Program-made: the position numbers and the translations under genes
NCBI GenBank assembly: GCA_946480055.1
Contig: CAMLID010000013.1
Span: forward strand, 1 to 64,000
Direction: 5' to 3'
From: an uncultured Lysobacter sp.
GTDB lineage: Bacteria; Pseudomonadota; Gammaproteobacteria; Xanthomonadales; Xanthomonadaceae
DNA length: 64,000 bases
Part shown: positions 25,297 to 34,258 of the stretch, one piece after another
Position numbering within the stretch: the stretch's first letter is position 1
How the letters are laid out: each line of letters starts with the position of its first letter
The notes under the pieces: model-generated
What the model saw: the letters and a program-made list of their open reading frames with translations, nothing else
Databases searched by the model: none
Told to the model about the DNA's origin: nothing

Positions 25297-26325
25297 TCAG
25301 ACTTGGGCGTCGTGCTCGGCGTGGTAGCGCACCGCGGTCTCGACTTCCTGCTTGCTGCCCAGGAACACCGGCACGCGCATGTGCAGGCCGGTGGGCTGCA
25401 CTTCCAGCATGCGCTGGCGGCCGGTGCTGGCCGCGCCGCCGGCTTGCTCGACCAGGAAGCTCATCGGGTTGGCCTCGTACATCAGGCGCAGCTTGCCGCC
25501 CTGCGCGACGCACTTGGCGTCGAGCGGATAGCTGAAGATGCCGCCGCGGGTCAGGATGCGGTGCACGTCGGCGACCATGGACGCGACCCAGCGCATGTTG
25601 AAGTCCTTGCCGCGCGGGCCTTCCTTGCCGGCCAGCAGATCGCCCACGTAGGCCTGCATCGGCGCCTGCCAGTAGCGTTGGTTGGACATGTTGACCGCGA
25701 ATTCCTTGGTCTCTTCCGGAATCTTCATGTCGCGCGTGGTCAGCACGAAGCTGCCGACTTCGCGGTCCAGGGTGAAGGCGTGGGTGCCGTTGCCGATGGT
25801 CAGCACCAGCATCGTGCTCGGACCATAGGTGGTGTAGCCGGCGCAGACCTGTTCGGTGCCCGGCTGCAGGAAGTCCTTGTCCTGGGCCTGGGTGACCCCG
25901 TCCGGGCAGCGCAGCACCGAGAAGATGGTGCCGACCGAGATGTTGACGTCGATGTTGCTGGAGCCGTCCAGGGGATCGAACAGCAGCAGGTAGTTGCCGC
26001 GCGGGTAGACGTCCGGGATCGGATGCGAGGTATCCATCTCTTCCGAGGCCAGGCCGGCGAGATGGCCGCCCCAGGCGTTGGCTTCGAGCAGGATCTCGTT
26101 GCTGAGCACGTCGAGCTTCTTCTGCGCCTCGCCCTGGATGTTGCCTGTGCCCGCATCGCCGAGCACGCCGCCCAGGGCGCCCTTGCCGACCGCGATCGAG
26201 ATGGTCTTGCAGGCGCGGGCCACGACTTCGATCAGCAGGCGCAGGTCCGGGCTGATGCGCCCGGCGCGCTGCTCCTCGATCAGGTAGCGGGTGAGGGAGA
26301 CGGCGGAGCTGGGAGCCTGGGTCAT
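25297..26325 (-). CDS. fbp: Class 1 fructose-1,6-bisphosphatase
   Basis: A 342-residue class I FBPase, hydrolysing fructose 1,6-bisphosphate in gluconeogenesis. Metal-binding and catalytic motif [14 protein letters not shown] is present, with [10 protein letters not shown] and EANAWGG upstream and a C-terminal [20 protein letters not shown]. Length is as expected. Start chosen at the ATG 26325 ([15 protein letters not shown]), where family proteins begin; the frame is open further upstream but proline-rich and unlikely coding. Confidence 0.96.
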   Translation of the reverse strand: MTQAPSSAVSLTRYLIEEQRAGRISPDLRLLIEVVARACKTISIAVGKGALGGVLGDAGTGNIQGEAQKKLDVLSNEILLEANAWGGHLAGLASEEMDTSHPIPDVYPRGNYLLLFDPLDGSSNIDVNISVGTIFSVLRCPDGVTQAQDKDFLQPGTEQVCAGYTTYGPSTMLVLTIGNGTHAFTLDREVGSFVLTTRDMKIPEETKEFAVNMSNQRYWQAPMQAYVGDLLAGKEGPRGKDFNMRWVASMVADVHRILTRGGIFSYPLDAKCVAQGGKLRLMYEANPMSFLVEQAGGAASTGRQRMLEVQPTGLHMRVPVFLGSKQEVETAVRYHAEHDAQV

Positions 26326-26465
26326 GGGGGGCGCGTGCGGTGGGCTGACCGTCATTGTCGCCCATGGACCCGGCGGCGGCATCCCGCCGGGCATTGCGCC
26401 GCTCTGGAGCCCGGGCCGGGACGGGCGCGGCCGCCCGGAAGCGGCCCCCCACGACCCGCCCCGGC

Positions 26466-26708
26466 TCAGGCGCTGAGCAGGTTGTCGAACGAGTAGGTCA
26501 TCACGTCCACCGACACGTACTTGCAGGTGTAGTTGCCGACGTTGGCGCTGGGCGCGGTCACTCCGACCCAGTACTGCTGGCCGACGGTCAGCACGCCGTC
26601 GAGCTGGGTGGTGGTGACGGTGGCGCGGGTGCCGGCGGGAGTGAAGGTGTTGGAGCTGGGCAGCACGATGGCGCCGTTCTGGTTGGAGACGCGGACGACG
26701 ACGGGCAT
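26466..26708 (-). CDS. Small hypothetical protein
   Basis: An 80-residue protein without signal peptide, rich in Val/Thr and predicted beta-sandwich-like ([38 protein letters not shown]). It contains one cysteine. No family recognised. It lies 74 bases downstream of the Mor-like gene on the same strand, so the two may share a transcript. The GGAAACC just upstream of the ATG serves as a plausible ribosome site. Confidence 0.6.
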   Translation of the reverse strand: MPVVVRVSNQNGAIVLPSSNTFTPAGTRATVTTTQLDGVLTVGQQYWVGVTAPSANVGNYTCKYVSVDVMTYSFDNLLSA

Positions 26709-26782
26709 GACGGTTTCCTCTGCGTAAGTGAGCGTGCCTACGGATTAACGCGTCGTCGTCGCGGCCGTGAACCGGTGGCGCA

Positions 26783-27280
26783 TCAGCGGCAACGCAGGTG
26801 GCGTTCGCTGACGCCGAAGGACTGCGCGACCAGGCGCAGATCGTCGCCGGCGGCCATCGCGGCGCGGATCGCGATCCGGCGCAGGGCGATGAACACGCCC
26901 CAGGCGGAGGGGATTTCGACCGTGCCGGCCTCGCTGGCGTGGGCGAGCAGGCGCGCGTGGGTGGCTGCGCTCAGTTCGACCCCGAGCCGCTCGGCGAAGC
27001 CGCGGCGATCGCGCGGCACGTACACACGGCGCCCGCCCAAGGCGCGCACGAAGCGCAGCATGGCGCCGAAGCCGTCGTGACCGGCGATCTCGGCCGCGAC
27101 CCAGGGCAGCGACGCCAGCACCGCGACGCGGTGTTCCTCGCAGAACGCGCACAGGGCGTCGAAGGCGGGCGTGGCCGGGGCGGGCAGGCCCAGGAACAGC
27201 GCCGCCGGCGCGTGCGCCACGACGGAGATGGCAGGCCGCAGGGCGGGCTCGGGCGGGTGCGACGACGCGTAGGTGTCCAT
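26783..27280 (-). CDS. Mor-like transcriptional regulator
   Basis: A 165-residue protein whose C-terminal half resembles the Mor/C family of middle-operon activators of phage Mu. It has an N-terminal dimerisation-like part ending in [11 protein letters not shown] (Mor has a comparable GG-x-R-x-YIP strand) and a helix-turn-helix near the end ([21 protein letters not shown]). The start is the ATG at 27280. It stands without other phage genes and diverges from the 146-residue gene at 27432, with ~150 bases between starts, suggesting it regulates that gene. Family call is tentative. Confidence 0.55.
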   Translation of the reverse strand: MDTYASSHPPEPALRPAISVVAHAPAALFLGLPAPATPAFDALCAFCEEHRVAVLASLPWVAAEIAGHDGFGAMLRFVRALGGRRVYVPRDRRGFAERLGVELSAATHARLLAHASEAGTVEIPSAWGVFIALRRIAIRAAMAAGDDLRLVAQSFGVSERHLRCR

Positions 27281-27431
27281 ACCGACCACAACGCCGCGCC
27301 GGCCGCGCCGTGAAGCGCAACGGGCGTGATCGGCAGCGCGTGAACACCGCCGTCTGCACGCCGCTTCCGCATACCGCCGCGCGCAGCGAGCGGCGATAAC
27401 GGCGCTTCCATCCCACGCAACGGAGCCCGTC

Positions 27432-27872
27432 ATGCCCTACACCATCAACGCCGGCGCCGCGCCGCTGGCCATCGCCGAATGCCAGTGGGCGGCCGCCGCC
27501 AATGTCGCACCGACCGCCGGCGGCGACACCCAACCGACGATCCAGTTCACCGCCTTCACCTCCTGCATCGGCATCGCCGCGCAGAACAACAACGGCACCC
27601 AGGTGATCGGCGTGCATCTGGCGATCTACGACGCCGCCAACAATCAGTTCTCGGCCGCCGATGTGCCGACGGTGGTGGCGATCCTGCAGGGGCAGAACTA
27701 CAACCCCAACTCCGTGTTCATCATCGGCGAGACCGCGGTCTGGCAGGCCTCGGTGCAGGCGGCGTACAACGCCCTGATCGCGGCGCTGCCGAACGCGCAG
27801 ATCTATTCGCTGGCCGACGGCACGTACGGTGCCGGCATCAGCGCCGGCGGCGCGCTCGAACCGACGTACTGA
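27432..27872 (+). CDS. Hypothetical protein with possible CheD-like Cys/His motif
   Basis: A 146-residue cytoplasmic protein with no signal peptide. It contains TSCIGIAAQNNN and then VIGVHLAIYD, placing Cys45 and His62 17 residues apart. In CheD-type glutamine deamidases the catalytic Cys and His have the same order and, as I recall for Thermotoga CheD (C27/H44), the same spacing. FIIGETAVWQ further on could match the family's IGE-like strand. No chemotaxis genes are nearby. The function is unproved; it may equally be a general hypothetical. The ATG has a good GGAG site. Confidence 0.6.
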   Translation: MPYTINAGAAPLAIAECQWAAAANVAPTAGGDTQPTIQFTAFTSCIGIAAQNNNGTQVIGVHLAIYDAANNQFSAADVPTVVAILQGQNYNPNSVFIIGETAVWQASVQAAYNALIAALPNAQIYSLADGTYGAGISAGGALEPTY

Positions 27873-27893
27873 CGTGGGGGGCGGCGCGGTACG

Positions 27894-29009
27894 ATGCGGG
27901 CCTTCCGCATCGTCCGCGCCGCCGTGTCCGCCCTCAGCCGTAAAGTCCTGCATGTCGACATGGACGCGTTCTACGCGTCGGTCGAACAGCGCGACGATCC
28001 ATCCCTGCGCGGCGTGCCGGTGGTGGTGGCCTGGCGCGGCGCGCGCTCGGTGGTGTGCGCGGCCAGCTACGAGGCGCGCGTGTTCGGGGTGCGCTCGGCG
28101 ATGCCGGCGGTGCGCGCCGAACGCCTGTGCCCGCAGGCGGTGTTCGTGCCGCCGGATTTCGTGCGCTACAAGGCGGTCTCGCGCCAGGTGCGCGAGATCT
28201 TCGCCCGCCACACCGACCTGATCGAACCCTTGTCGCTGGACGAGGCCTACCTCGACGTCACCCGCACCAAAACCGGCCTGCCGTCGGCCACCGCCACCGC
28301 CGAGGCGATCCGCGACGCCATCCGCGCGGAGACCCGGCTGACCGCGTCGGCCGGAGTGGCGCCGAACAAATTCCTGGCCAAGATCGCGTCCGACTGGCGC
28401 AAGCCCGACGGCCTGTTCGTGATCCGTCCGCACCAGGTCGAAGCCTTCCTCGAACCCCTGCCGGTGGGCCGTCTGCCCGGTGTCGGCAAGGTGATGGAGG
28501 CCAAGCTGGCCGAGCTCGGCGTGCGCGTGGTCGCCGACCTGCGCGCATTGGGCGGGACCGCGCTGGAGCAGCGCTTCGGCCGCTGGGGCCGGCGCCTGCA
28601 CGAGTTGTCGCTGGGCATCGACGAGCGCCCGGTCGAACCGGAGCGGCCGACCCTGCAGATCTCGGCCGAGGACACGTTCGCCAGCGATCTGCGCCTGGAC
28701 GAACTCGAACCGCATATCCGCCGCCTCGCCGAGAAAACCTGGGCCGGCTACCGGCGCGAGCCCGGACGGCTGGCGCGCACGGTGGTGCTCAAGCTCAAGA
28801 CCGCCGACTTCCGCACCCTCACCCGCAGCCTGACCCAGCCGGCGCCGCCCGCCAGCGAACAGGAGCTGGCCGACATCGCCTGCGCGTTGCGCGCGCGCGT
28901 CGAGCATCCGGCCGACACCTTGTATCGATTGGTCGGCGTAGGTTTGTCGGGCTTTGTCGATGAGGACGGCTACGTCGCTCAGTCCGATCTGTTCGCCATG
29001 GGTGAGTGA
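27894..29009 (+). CDS. dinB: DNA polymerase IV (Y family)
   Basis: A 371-residue translesion polymerase. Catalytic motifs: LHVDMDAFYASVEQRDDP (first Asp) and SLDEAYLDVT (Asp-Glu pair). SAGVAPNKFLAKIASDWRKPDG follows, then a little-finger domain with LSLGIDERPVEP. It bypasses damaged bases at low fidelity. The ATG at 27894 gives an 11-residue extension over a GTG at 27924, which is where most family members start; either is possible. It begins 21 bases after the CheD-like gene. Confidence 0.94.
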   Translation: MRAFRIVRAAVSALSRKVLHVDMDAFYASVEQRDDPSLRGVPVVVAWRGARSVVCAASYEARVFGVRSAMPAVRAERLCPQAVFVPPDFVRYKAVSRQVREIFARHTDLIEPLSLDEAYLDVTRTKTGLPSATATAEAIRDAIRAETRLTASAGVAPNKFLAKIASDWRKPDGLFVIRPHQVEAFLEPLPVGRLPGVGKVMEAKLAELGVRVVADLRALGGTALEQRFGRWGRRLHELSLGIDERPVEPERPTLQISAEDTFASDLRLDELEPHIRRLAEKTWAGYRREPGRLARTVVLKLKTADFRTLTRSLTQPAPPASEQELADIACALRARVEHPADTLYRLVGVGLSGFVDEDGYVAQSDLFAMGE

Positions 29010-29076
29010 CGTGCGCGTTCCCGCAAGCTGTGGCGCGGCGACGATGCATCGTGCGCGAATCCGAGCCTTCGCGCAC

Positions 29077-29150
29077 GATGCGGTGCGCCTTGCGGCTTAC
29101 CGCATCCTACGACCGCGTCGAGGGCCGTAGGATGCGGTGGCAACCGCATC
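29077..29150. repeat. Inverted intergenic repeat, GATGCGGT/ACCGCATC
   Basis: Between dinB and the MBL hydrolase gene, GATGCGGT (29077-29084) pairs with ACCGCATC (29099-29106). A second, inverted copy uses GATGCGGT at 29131-29138 and ACCGCATC at 29143-29150, with CCTACG/CGTAGG flanks. The same family occurs at 43326-43405 and near 44153-44176. Probable REP-type element. Confidence 0.6.
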
Positions 29151-29223
29151 ATCGCGATCACGAGCCACCGCGTAGGCTGCCGTGCGCCCGCGGCTTGCCG
29201 CATCGCGCGACCGCACCCGACGA

Positions 29224-30369
29224 TCAACGCGCCGTTCGCCACCACGCCGAAGTCGCTGGCGGCGCGTGCAGGTTCACCGGCGTGCCCATCACCGGCGTCA
29301 GCGTCTCCACGCCGGCGTTGCGCGCCAGTGCGGTGATGCGTTCCATCGGGTCGGTCCAGGCGTGCATGGCCAGGTCGAAGGTGCCGTTGTGGATCGGCAG
29401 CAGGCGCTGGCCGCGCAAATCCAGATGCGCCTGCAGAGTCTGCTCCGGCAGCATGTGCACGCCCGACCATTGCGGGTTGTAGGCGCCGCATTCGAGCAGG
29501 GTCAGATCGAACGGGCCGTACTTCTCGCCGATCGCCTTGAAGCCGTCGAAGTAGCCGGTATCGCCGCTGAAATACAGGTTCAGCGACGAGCTGCGGATCA
29601 CCCACGAAGTCCACAGGGTCGGGTTGTCGGCGAACATCGCGCGCCCGGAGAAATGCTGCGAGGGCGTGGAGACGAAGCGTACACCGTCGATCGTGGTCGA
29701 CTGCCACCAATCCAGCTGCTGCACTTTCGCCGCGTCCACGCCCCAGTCGATCAGCAGGTCGCCCACGCCCAGCGGCGCCAGGAAGTGTTCGGTCTTGGCC
29801 GCCAGTTCCAGCACCGCGGCCTTGTCGAGATGGTCGTAGTGGTCGTGCGACAGGATCACGCCCTTGATCGGCGGCAGCTGCGCGATCGTCATCGGCGGCG
29901 CATGGAAGCGCTTGGGACCGGCCCACTGCACCGGCGAGGCGCGTTCGGAGAACACCGGGTCGGTCAGCCAGAACGCGCCGTCAAGTTTGAGCAGCACGGT
30001 CGAATGGCCGAACCGCACCAGGCTGCCGTCCGGCGCGGCCAGCAGTTGCTCGCGGGTCAGCGTCGCCACCGGCGGTGCCGTTTCCGGCACGGTGTTGGCG
30101 GGCTTGTCGAAGGCGAAGCGCCAGAGCATCGCCGGCATTTCGCGCCAGCCCACGGTCTTGGGTTGGATCGGATTGCGGAAACTGCCGTCGCGGTACTGCG
30201 GCGAGTCGGGGTAGGCGGTGCTGCGGCAAGCGCTGAGCGAGAGTGCGGTCATGAGGGCGGTGACGATCAATAGGAGGAGGAGCGCGCGGCGCGCGCGGTG
30301 TCGGCGCGGTCGACGCGCCGGAGCGATGGGTACCGGCCAGGCGCCCGCGGTGGGTTCGGGATCGGACAT
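29224..30369 (-). CDS. MBL-fold metallo-hydrolase (NAPE-PLD/UlaG-like)
   Basis: A 381-residue metallo-beta-lactamase-fold hydrolase. The zinc motif H-x-H-x-D-H appears as LSHDHYDHLDKAAVLELA; further ligands are in SGDTGYFDGF and LPIHNGTFDLAMHAW. An Arg-rich N-terminus and one membrane segment (ALLLLLIVTALMTALSLSAC) anchor it; the segment ends in a lipobox-like LSAC. Family members include N-acylphosphatidylethanolamine phospholipase D and L-ascorbate-6-P lactonase types. It starts 4 bases after the stop of the GNAT gene and is probably co-transcribed with it. Confidence 0.88.
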   Translation of the reverse strand: MSDPEPTAGAWPVPIAPARRPRRHRARRALLLLLIVTALMTALSLSACRSTAYPDSPQYRDGSFRNPIQPKTVGWREMPAMLWRFAFDKPANTVPETAPPVATLTREQLLAAPDGSLVRFGHSTVLLKLDGAFWLTDPVFSERASPVQWAGPKRFHAPPMTIAQLPPIKGVILSHDHYDHLDKAAVLELAAKTEHFLAPLGVGDLLIDWGVDAAKVQQLDWWQSTTIDGVRFVSTPSQHFSGRAMFADNPTLWTSWVIRSSSLNLYFSGDTGYFDGFKAIGEKYGPFDLTLLECGAYNPQWSGVHMLPEQTLQAHLDLRGQRLLPIHNGTFDLAMHAWTDPMERITALARNAGVETLTPVMGTPVNLHAPPATSAWWRTAR

Positions 30370-30373
30370 GGCG

Positions 30374-30916
30374 TCAGCCGGGCTCGGCCGCGACCGGCAG
30401 CACGTAGCGCAGCGCTTCCATGCGGGTCGCGCGCCGCGGCAGGTCCAATGCGCGTGCGGCTTCGCTCCAGGCAGGCGCCTGCCACTGCAGGTTGATGCAG
30501 CCGAAGCGCTCGGCGGCCGCCAGCGCCTGTTCGAACAGCAGCGGCTCGAGCCCGTGCCCGCGCCAGGCCGCGCGCACGTACAGGCCTTCCAGGCACAGGT
30601 GGTAGGCGCGTTCCAGCAGCGAGAAGCCGACCGTGGCGCTGGCGTAGCCGGCGGCTTCGCCGTCGACGAAGGCGACCCAGGCCCAGGCCCGCAGCGGCGG
30701 TTCGAACAACGCTTCCTGCAGCTCCAGCAGGCCGTCGCGGGCATGGCCATAGGGCAGGCGCTCGAATGCGCTCTGTGCCGCGTGCTCTTCGCACAGGCTC
30801 AGCAATGCGGGCAGGTCGGCGCGTTGCACGCTGCGGGCATGCATGCCGGCGGGGGCGGCGACCAGGGCCAGACGGCTGCGCTCGGGCGTGTTCGCGGCGG
30901 GGGACGACAGGTTCAT
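30374..30916 (-). CDS. GNAT family N-acetyltransferase
   Basis: A 180-residue acetyltransferase: ARSVQRADLPALLSLCEEHA at the start, WVAFVDGEAAGYASATVGF in the core, and LCLEGLYVRAAWRGHGLEPLLFE carrying the acetyl-CoA-binding motif (R-x-x-G-x-G/L). The C-terminus contains GCINLQWQAPAWSEAARALD. The substrate is unknown. Its ATG overlaps the stop of the upstream lipoprotein gene (ATGA), and the MBL hydrolase gene follows after 4 bases, forming a compact three-gene unit divergent from the OmpR-type regulator at 31436. Confidence 0.82.
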   Translation of the reverse strand: MNLSSPAANTPERSRLALVAAPAGMHARSVQRADLPALLSLCEEHAAQSAFERLPYGHARDGLLELQEALFEPPLRAWAWVAFVDGEAAGYASATVGFSLLERAYHLCLEGLYVRAAWRGHGLEPLLFEQALAAAERFGCINLQWQAPAWSEAARALDLPRRATRMEALRYVLPVAAEPG

Positions 30917-31269
30917 ACCTCGGCTCCTAGATCGACGATTTCGGTTTCGCTGGCGGCCGGCGCGCACTGCTGCGCGCTACGGCGGGCGCCGACCAGCTGC
31001 AGGCGGCGCTGCGCGTCGGACAGCGCCGAGCTCGCCGACGCGTAGCGCACGCCGACCGCGATCGGCAGCACCGCCTTCCAGGCGCCGCGCCGGGCCCGGC
31101 TGGCGGCGTCGCGGGTGCGCTCGTTCAGGGCCTGCTCTTCGGCGAGGCGGTCGCAGTCGAGGGCGGCGATTTCGGCGATCGGGGTGCGGCTGCGCGGGAT
31201 GGAGGCGCAGCCTGCGAGCAGCGCCGGGGTTAGGATCAGAGCCAAAACGGGACGAGACGACACGAGCAT
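30913..31269 (-). CDS. Small lipoprotein, unknown function
   Basis: A 118-residue lipoprotein: signal peptide ending LLAGCASI (a textbook lipobox), then a basic/alanine-rich chain containing AIAALDCDRLAEEQALNER and GAWKAVLPIAVGVRYASASSALSDA. No family recognised. It is the promoter-proximal gene of the lipoprotein-GNAT-MBL unit and starts 166 bases from the divergent response regulator gene. The two PmrA-like boxes lie between them and may control both directions. Confidence 0.75.
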   Translation of the reverse strand: MLVSSRPVLALILTPALLAGCASIPRSRTPIAEIAALDCDRLAEEQALNERTRDAASRARRGAWKAVLPIAVGVRYASASSALSDAQRRLQLVGARRSAQQCAPAASETEIVDLGAEV

Positions 31270-31331
31270 GGCGATCTCCGTTCGATACGGCCCGTGGGGT
31301 GGGCCGGCACGATCGATCCTGCGCGCCGGGT

Positions 31332-31368
31332 TTTAAGAAGTTTTTAAAGGCTTTAAGAACTTCTTAAT
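31332..31368. promoter_or_regulatory. Tandem PmrA-like operator boxes
   Basis: Two 17-base boxes of the form YTTAAK-N5-YTTAAK: TTTAAG-N5-TTTAAA at 31332-31348 and TTTAAG-N5-CTTAAT at 31352-31368, centred 20 bases apart (two helical turns). They sit about 70 bases before the response regulator gene. The consensus is that of PmrA/BasR- and QseB-type regulators, close relatives of the regulator encoded next, so autoregulation is likely. A similar box occurs at 60131-60147. Confidence 0.65.
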
Positions 31369-31435
31369 CGCACCGCGTCACGATCCGCACTCGCTCCATT
31401 CGCTCCCATCACGAAGTCCGGATACGGTTGCCGCA

Positions 31436-32101
31436 ATGAACATCCTGCTGGTCGAAGACGACGTCATGCTCGCCGAGGCGGTGCGCGACGGCCTGCGCCA
31501 GAACGGTTTCGAGGTCGATTGGGTCGGCGACGCCGGTCTGGCCAAGACCGCGCTGGTCGACCACCACTACGCCGCGGTGCTGCTGGACCTGGGCCTGCCC
31601 GGCAGTTCCGGCCTGAGCGTGCTGTCGGCGCTGCGCGGCCGTTACGACGCCACCCCGGTGCTGATCCTGACCGCGCGCGACAAGCTCAGCGACCGCATCG
31701 TCGGCCTCGACGCCGGCGCCGACGACTACATCGTCAAACCCTTCCAGCCCGACGAGCTGTACGCGCGGCTGCGCGCGGTGATGCGGCGCAGCCAGGGCCG
31801 GGTGTCGCCGGTGCTCAGCTGCGGCGGCCTGGTGCTGGATCCGGCGCGGCGCGAAGTCACCCGCGACGGCGAGCCGGTGACGCTGAGCGCGCACGAGTTC
31901 CGCACCCTGATGCTGCTGATGGAGCGCCAGGGCCGCGCGGTCACGCGCGAGCAGCTCGAAGAGGCCGTGTACGGCAGCTCCGGCACCATCGAGAGCAATA
32001 CCATCGCGGTCTACGTGCACCAGCTGCGGCGCAAGCTCGGCGACGGCGTGATCGCGACCGTGCACGGCTACGGCTACCGCATCGGCGGCACGCCGGCATG
32101 A
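31436..32101 (+). CDS. OmpR/QseB-type response regulator
   Basis: A 221-residue regulator: receiver with acidic pair in LLVEDDVML, phosphoacceptor Asp51 in AAVLLDLGLPG and lysine in DDYIVKPFQPDE, then a winged-helix DNA-binding domain (LVLDPARREVTRDGEPVTLS to a final HGYGYRIGG). It belongs to the QseB/PmrA/TctD group. It is translationally coupled to the sensor kinase (ATGA overlap at 32098-32101) and preceded by two PmrA-like boxes that it probably binds. Confidence 0.93.
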   Translation: MNILLVEDDVMLAEAVRDGLRQNGFEVDWVGDAGLAKTALVDHHYAAVLLDLGLPGSSGLSVLSALRGRYDATPVLILTARDKLSDRIVGLDAGADDYIVKPFQPDELYARLRAVMRRSQGRVSPVLSCGGLVLDPARREVTRDGEPVTLSAHEFRTLMLLMERQGRAVTREQLEEAVYGSSGTIESNTIAVYVHQLRRKLGDGVIATVHGYGYRIGGTPA

Positions 32102-33474
32102 GGACGCGTTCGCTGCGTTGGCGTCTGACCTGGGTGCTGCTCAAGGCGGTGATGGTGGCGTGGGTGGTGTGGATGGGCTGCCAGGTCTGGCAGCAGCGCA
32201 GCGAGCGCACCGGCCTGTGGGACGCGTCCCTGCGCGACATCGCGGTGCAGATCCTGGGTTCGATGCCCGAAGGCCTGCAGACCCTCACCCCGCGCGAGCG
32301 TCAACCTGTGCCCGAAGGTGCCCGCGACTGGAAAATGAGCTTTCAGGTCTGGGCCGGCGGCCGCAACGTGGTCTATTCCCAGGCCGCGCCGCTGCAGCCC
32401 TTGAAACCGGATTTCCGCGACGGCTTCGCGACCCGCCAGATCGACGGCGAGCGCTGGCGCGTCTACAGCGTGGCCGATCCGCGCCGCGGCATCGTGGTCC
32501 AGGTCGGGCGCTCCAAATACCAGATCGTCAACGAGATGCGGCATTGGATCGGCTGGAGCCTGCTCGCCGCAGTGCTGATCTTCGCGCTGTTCGGCATCGC
32601 GGTGTGGGGCGTGATCGGACGCTCGCTGCGGCCGCTGACCGCGCTGCGCAACACCCTGATGGAGCGCAAGCCGCTGGACCTCACGCCGCTGTCCGCGCCC
32701 GGCTTGCCCAGCGAGTTCCGGCCGCTGGTCGACGCCTTCAACGGCCAGCTCGAGCGCGTCGACAACGCGGTCCAGCACGAACGCCGCTTCATCTCCGATG
32801 CCGCGCACGAGCTGCGCACGCCGCTGGCGGTGCTGACCGCGCACGCCGACCTGGCGCTGCGCGCCGAAACCATCGAGGAGAAGAACGCCGCGCTGCAGCG
32901 GCTCGCCGCCGGCGTGCAGCGCAGCGCGCGACTGTCGGAGCAGCTGCTGGACATGGCGCGATTGGACGCCGGCGTGGATGCCGCGCCGCTGCTGCCGGTG
33001 TCGTTGTCGGAACTGGTGGTGCTGGTGGTGCGGGACTTCGAAACCCTGGCCCGCGATCGCCGCCAGCGCGTAAGCCTGCAGTCCGAGCCCTGCAGGATCC
33101 TGGGGGACGTCGACCAACTCGGCATCCTGCTGCGCAATCTGATCGACAACGCGGTCCGCTACGCCGGCATGGACGGCCAGGTCGCGGTGTCCTGTCTGCA
33201 GGCGACCCGCGACGGCGTGGCTGGGGTCGAGCTGCGCGTGGCCGACAACGGCCCGGGCGTGCCCGAGGCCGACCGCAACCGCATCTTCGACCGCTTCTTC
33301 CGCGTGCCCGGCCAGTCCACGCCCGGACGCGCCGACAGCGGCAGCGGCATCGGCCTGTCGCTGGTGGCGCGCATCGCCCAGATCCACGGTGCGAGCCTGC
33401 ATCCCTGCGACGGTATCGACGGCTGCGGCTTCTGTATCGCAGTGTTCTTCCCGCGCGCGCCCGACCTGCCGTGA
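32098..33474 (+). CDS. Sensor histidine kinase (QseC/PmrB-type)
   Basis: A 458-residue inner-membrane kinase: membrane helix 1 near residues 10-26, a ~125-residue periplasmic sensor region (ARDWKMSFQVWAGGRN), helix 2 near WIGWSLLAAVLIFALFGIAV, a short HAMP-like linker, HisKA (RRFISDAAHELRTPLAVLTA) and an HATPase domain (LIDNAVRYAG, DNGPGVPEADRN, GSGIGLSLVARI). It overlaps its regulator gene by 4 bases. PmrB/QseC relatives sense metal ions, cationic peptides or signalling molecules; the signal here is unknown. Confidence 0.92.
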   Translation: MRTRSLRWRLTWVLLKAVMVAWVVWMGCQVWQQRSERTGLWDASLRDIAVQILGSMPEGLQTLTPRERQPVPEGARDWKMSFQVWAGGRNVVYSQAAPLQPLKPDFRDGFATRQIDGERWRVYSVADPRRGIVVQVGRSKYQIVNEMRHWIGWSLLAAVLIFALFGIAVWGVIGRSLRPLTALRNTLMERKPLDLTPLSAPGLPSEFRPLVDAFNGQLERVDNAVQHERRFISDAAHELRTPLAVLTAHADLALRAETIEEKNAALQRLAAGVQRSARLSEQLLDMARLDAGVDAAPLLPVSLSELVVLVVRDFETLARDRRQRVSLQSEPCRILGDVDQLGILLRNLIDNAVRYAGMDGQVAVSCLQATRDGVAGVELRVADNGPGVPEADRNRIFDRFFRVPGQSTPGRADSGSGIGLSLVARIAQIHGASLHPCDGIDGCGFCIAVFFPRAPDLP

Positions 33475-33577
33475 ACGACCCGGTGCCGTGAATTCGCAAG
33501 TCAGGCTACTGACAGCAGGCTGGCAGCAGCCCAGGCGCAGTCTGTGCCGGTGCGATCGGCACGGGCGGAGCGCCAGC

Positions 33578-34192
33578 ATGGACCGGCAACGACGACGAAT
33601 CCTGCAATGGGGCGTGGCCGCCCAGGCGGCGGCGATCGCCGCCGCGCTGCCCGCGACCGCCGTGCTCGCGCACGCCGCCACCACTTCCTCGACAGGACGC
33701 CCCGCCATGTCCGATCAAGACGACCGCCACGACGGCCGCCACGATTTCGACTTCTATCACGGCCGCTGGCAGGTCAAGAATCGCCGCCTCAAGGAGCGCC
33801 TGGCCGGCAGCGACGAGTGGATCGAGTTCGATGCCATCGACGAATGCAAACCGGTGCTCGGCGGCCTGGGCAGCATGGACCGTTACACCACCGACTGGGG
33901 CGGCGGCATCGTCGGCATGGCGCTGCGCCTGTACCGGCCGCAGACCCGGCAGTGGTACGTGTATTGGGCCAGCGACCGCGACGGCGTGCTGGAACCGCCG
34001 CTGATCGGCGTCTTCCGCGACGGCGTCGGCACGTTCGAAGGCCAGGAAGCGCACCAGGGCCGGATGCTGCCCTCGCGCGCGGTCTGGTCGGACATCAGCG
34101 CACGCAGCCTGCGCTGGGAACAGGCGCTGTCGCCCGACGGCGGCAAGACCTGGGAAACCAACTGGGTGATGCACATGACCCGGCTGGCCTGA
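33578..34192 (+). CDS. Exported protein, probable Tat substrate, paralogue of next gene
   Basis: A 204-residue protein with a twin-arginine-like N-terminus (MDRQRRRILQWGVAAQAAA) and a hydrophobic stretch ending LAHAATT. The mature domain, HDFDFYHGRWQVKNRRLKER to GGKTWETNWVMHMTR, closely matches the first ~165 residues of the next protein, so the two arose by duplication. The domain resembles DUF1579-like beta-barrel proteins of unknown role. ATG at 33578. It begins 103 bases after the sensor kinase and 66 bases before the longer paralogue. Confidence 0.75.
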   Translation: MDRQRRRILQWGVAAQAAAIAAALPATAVLAHAATTSSTGRPAMSDQDDRHDGRHDFDFYHGRWQVKNRRLKERLAGSDEWIEFDAIDECKPVLGGLGSMDRYTTDWGGGIVGMALRLYRPQTRQWYVYWASDRDGVLEPPLIGVFRDGVGTFEGQEAHQGRMLPSRAVWSDISARSLRWEQALSPDGGKTWETNWVMHMTRLA

Positions 34193-34258
34193 GCGCCGCA
34201 TCACCGCCCGCGAAAATCCCGTGAACCCCACGCGCGCAAGCGCGCAGCGAGACATGTC

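Noticed and set aside
26466..27872. Prophage remnant suggested by the Mor-like gene
   Set aside because: No integrase, capsid, tail, lysis or repressor genes, and no attachment-site repeats; neighbours fbp and dinB are core genes.
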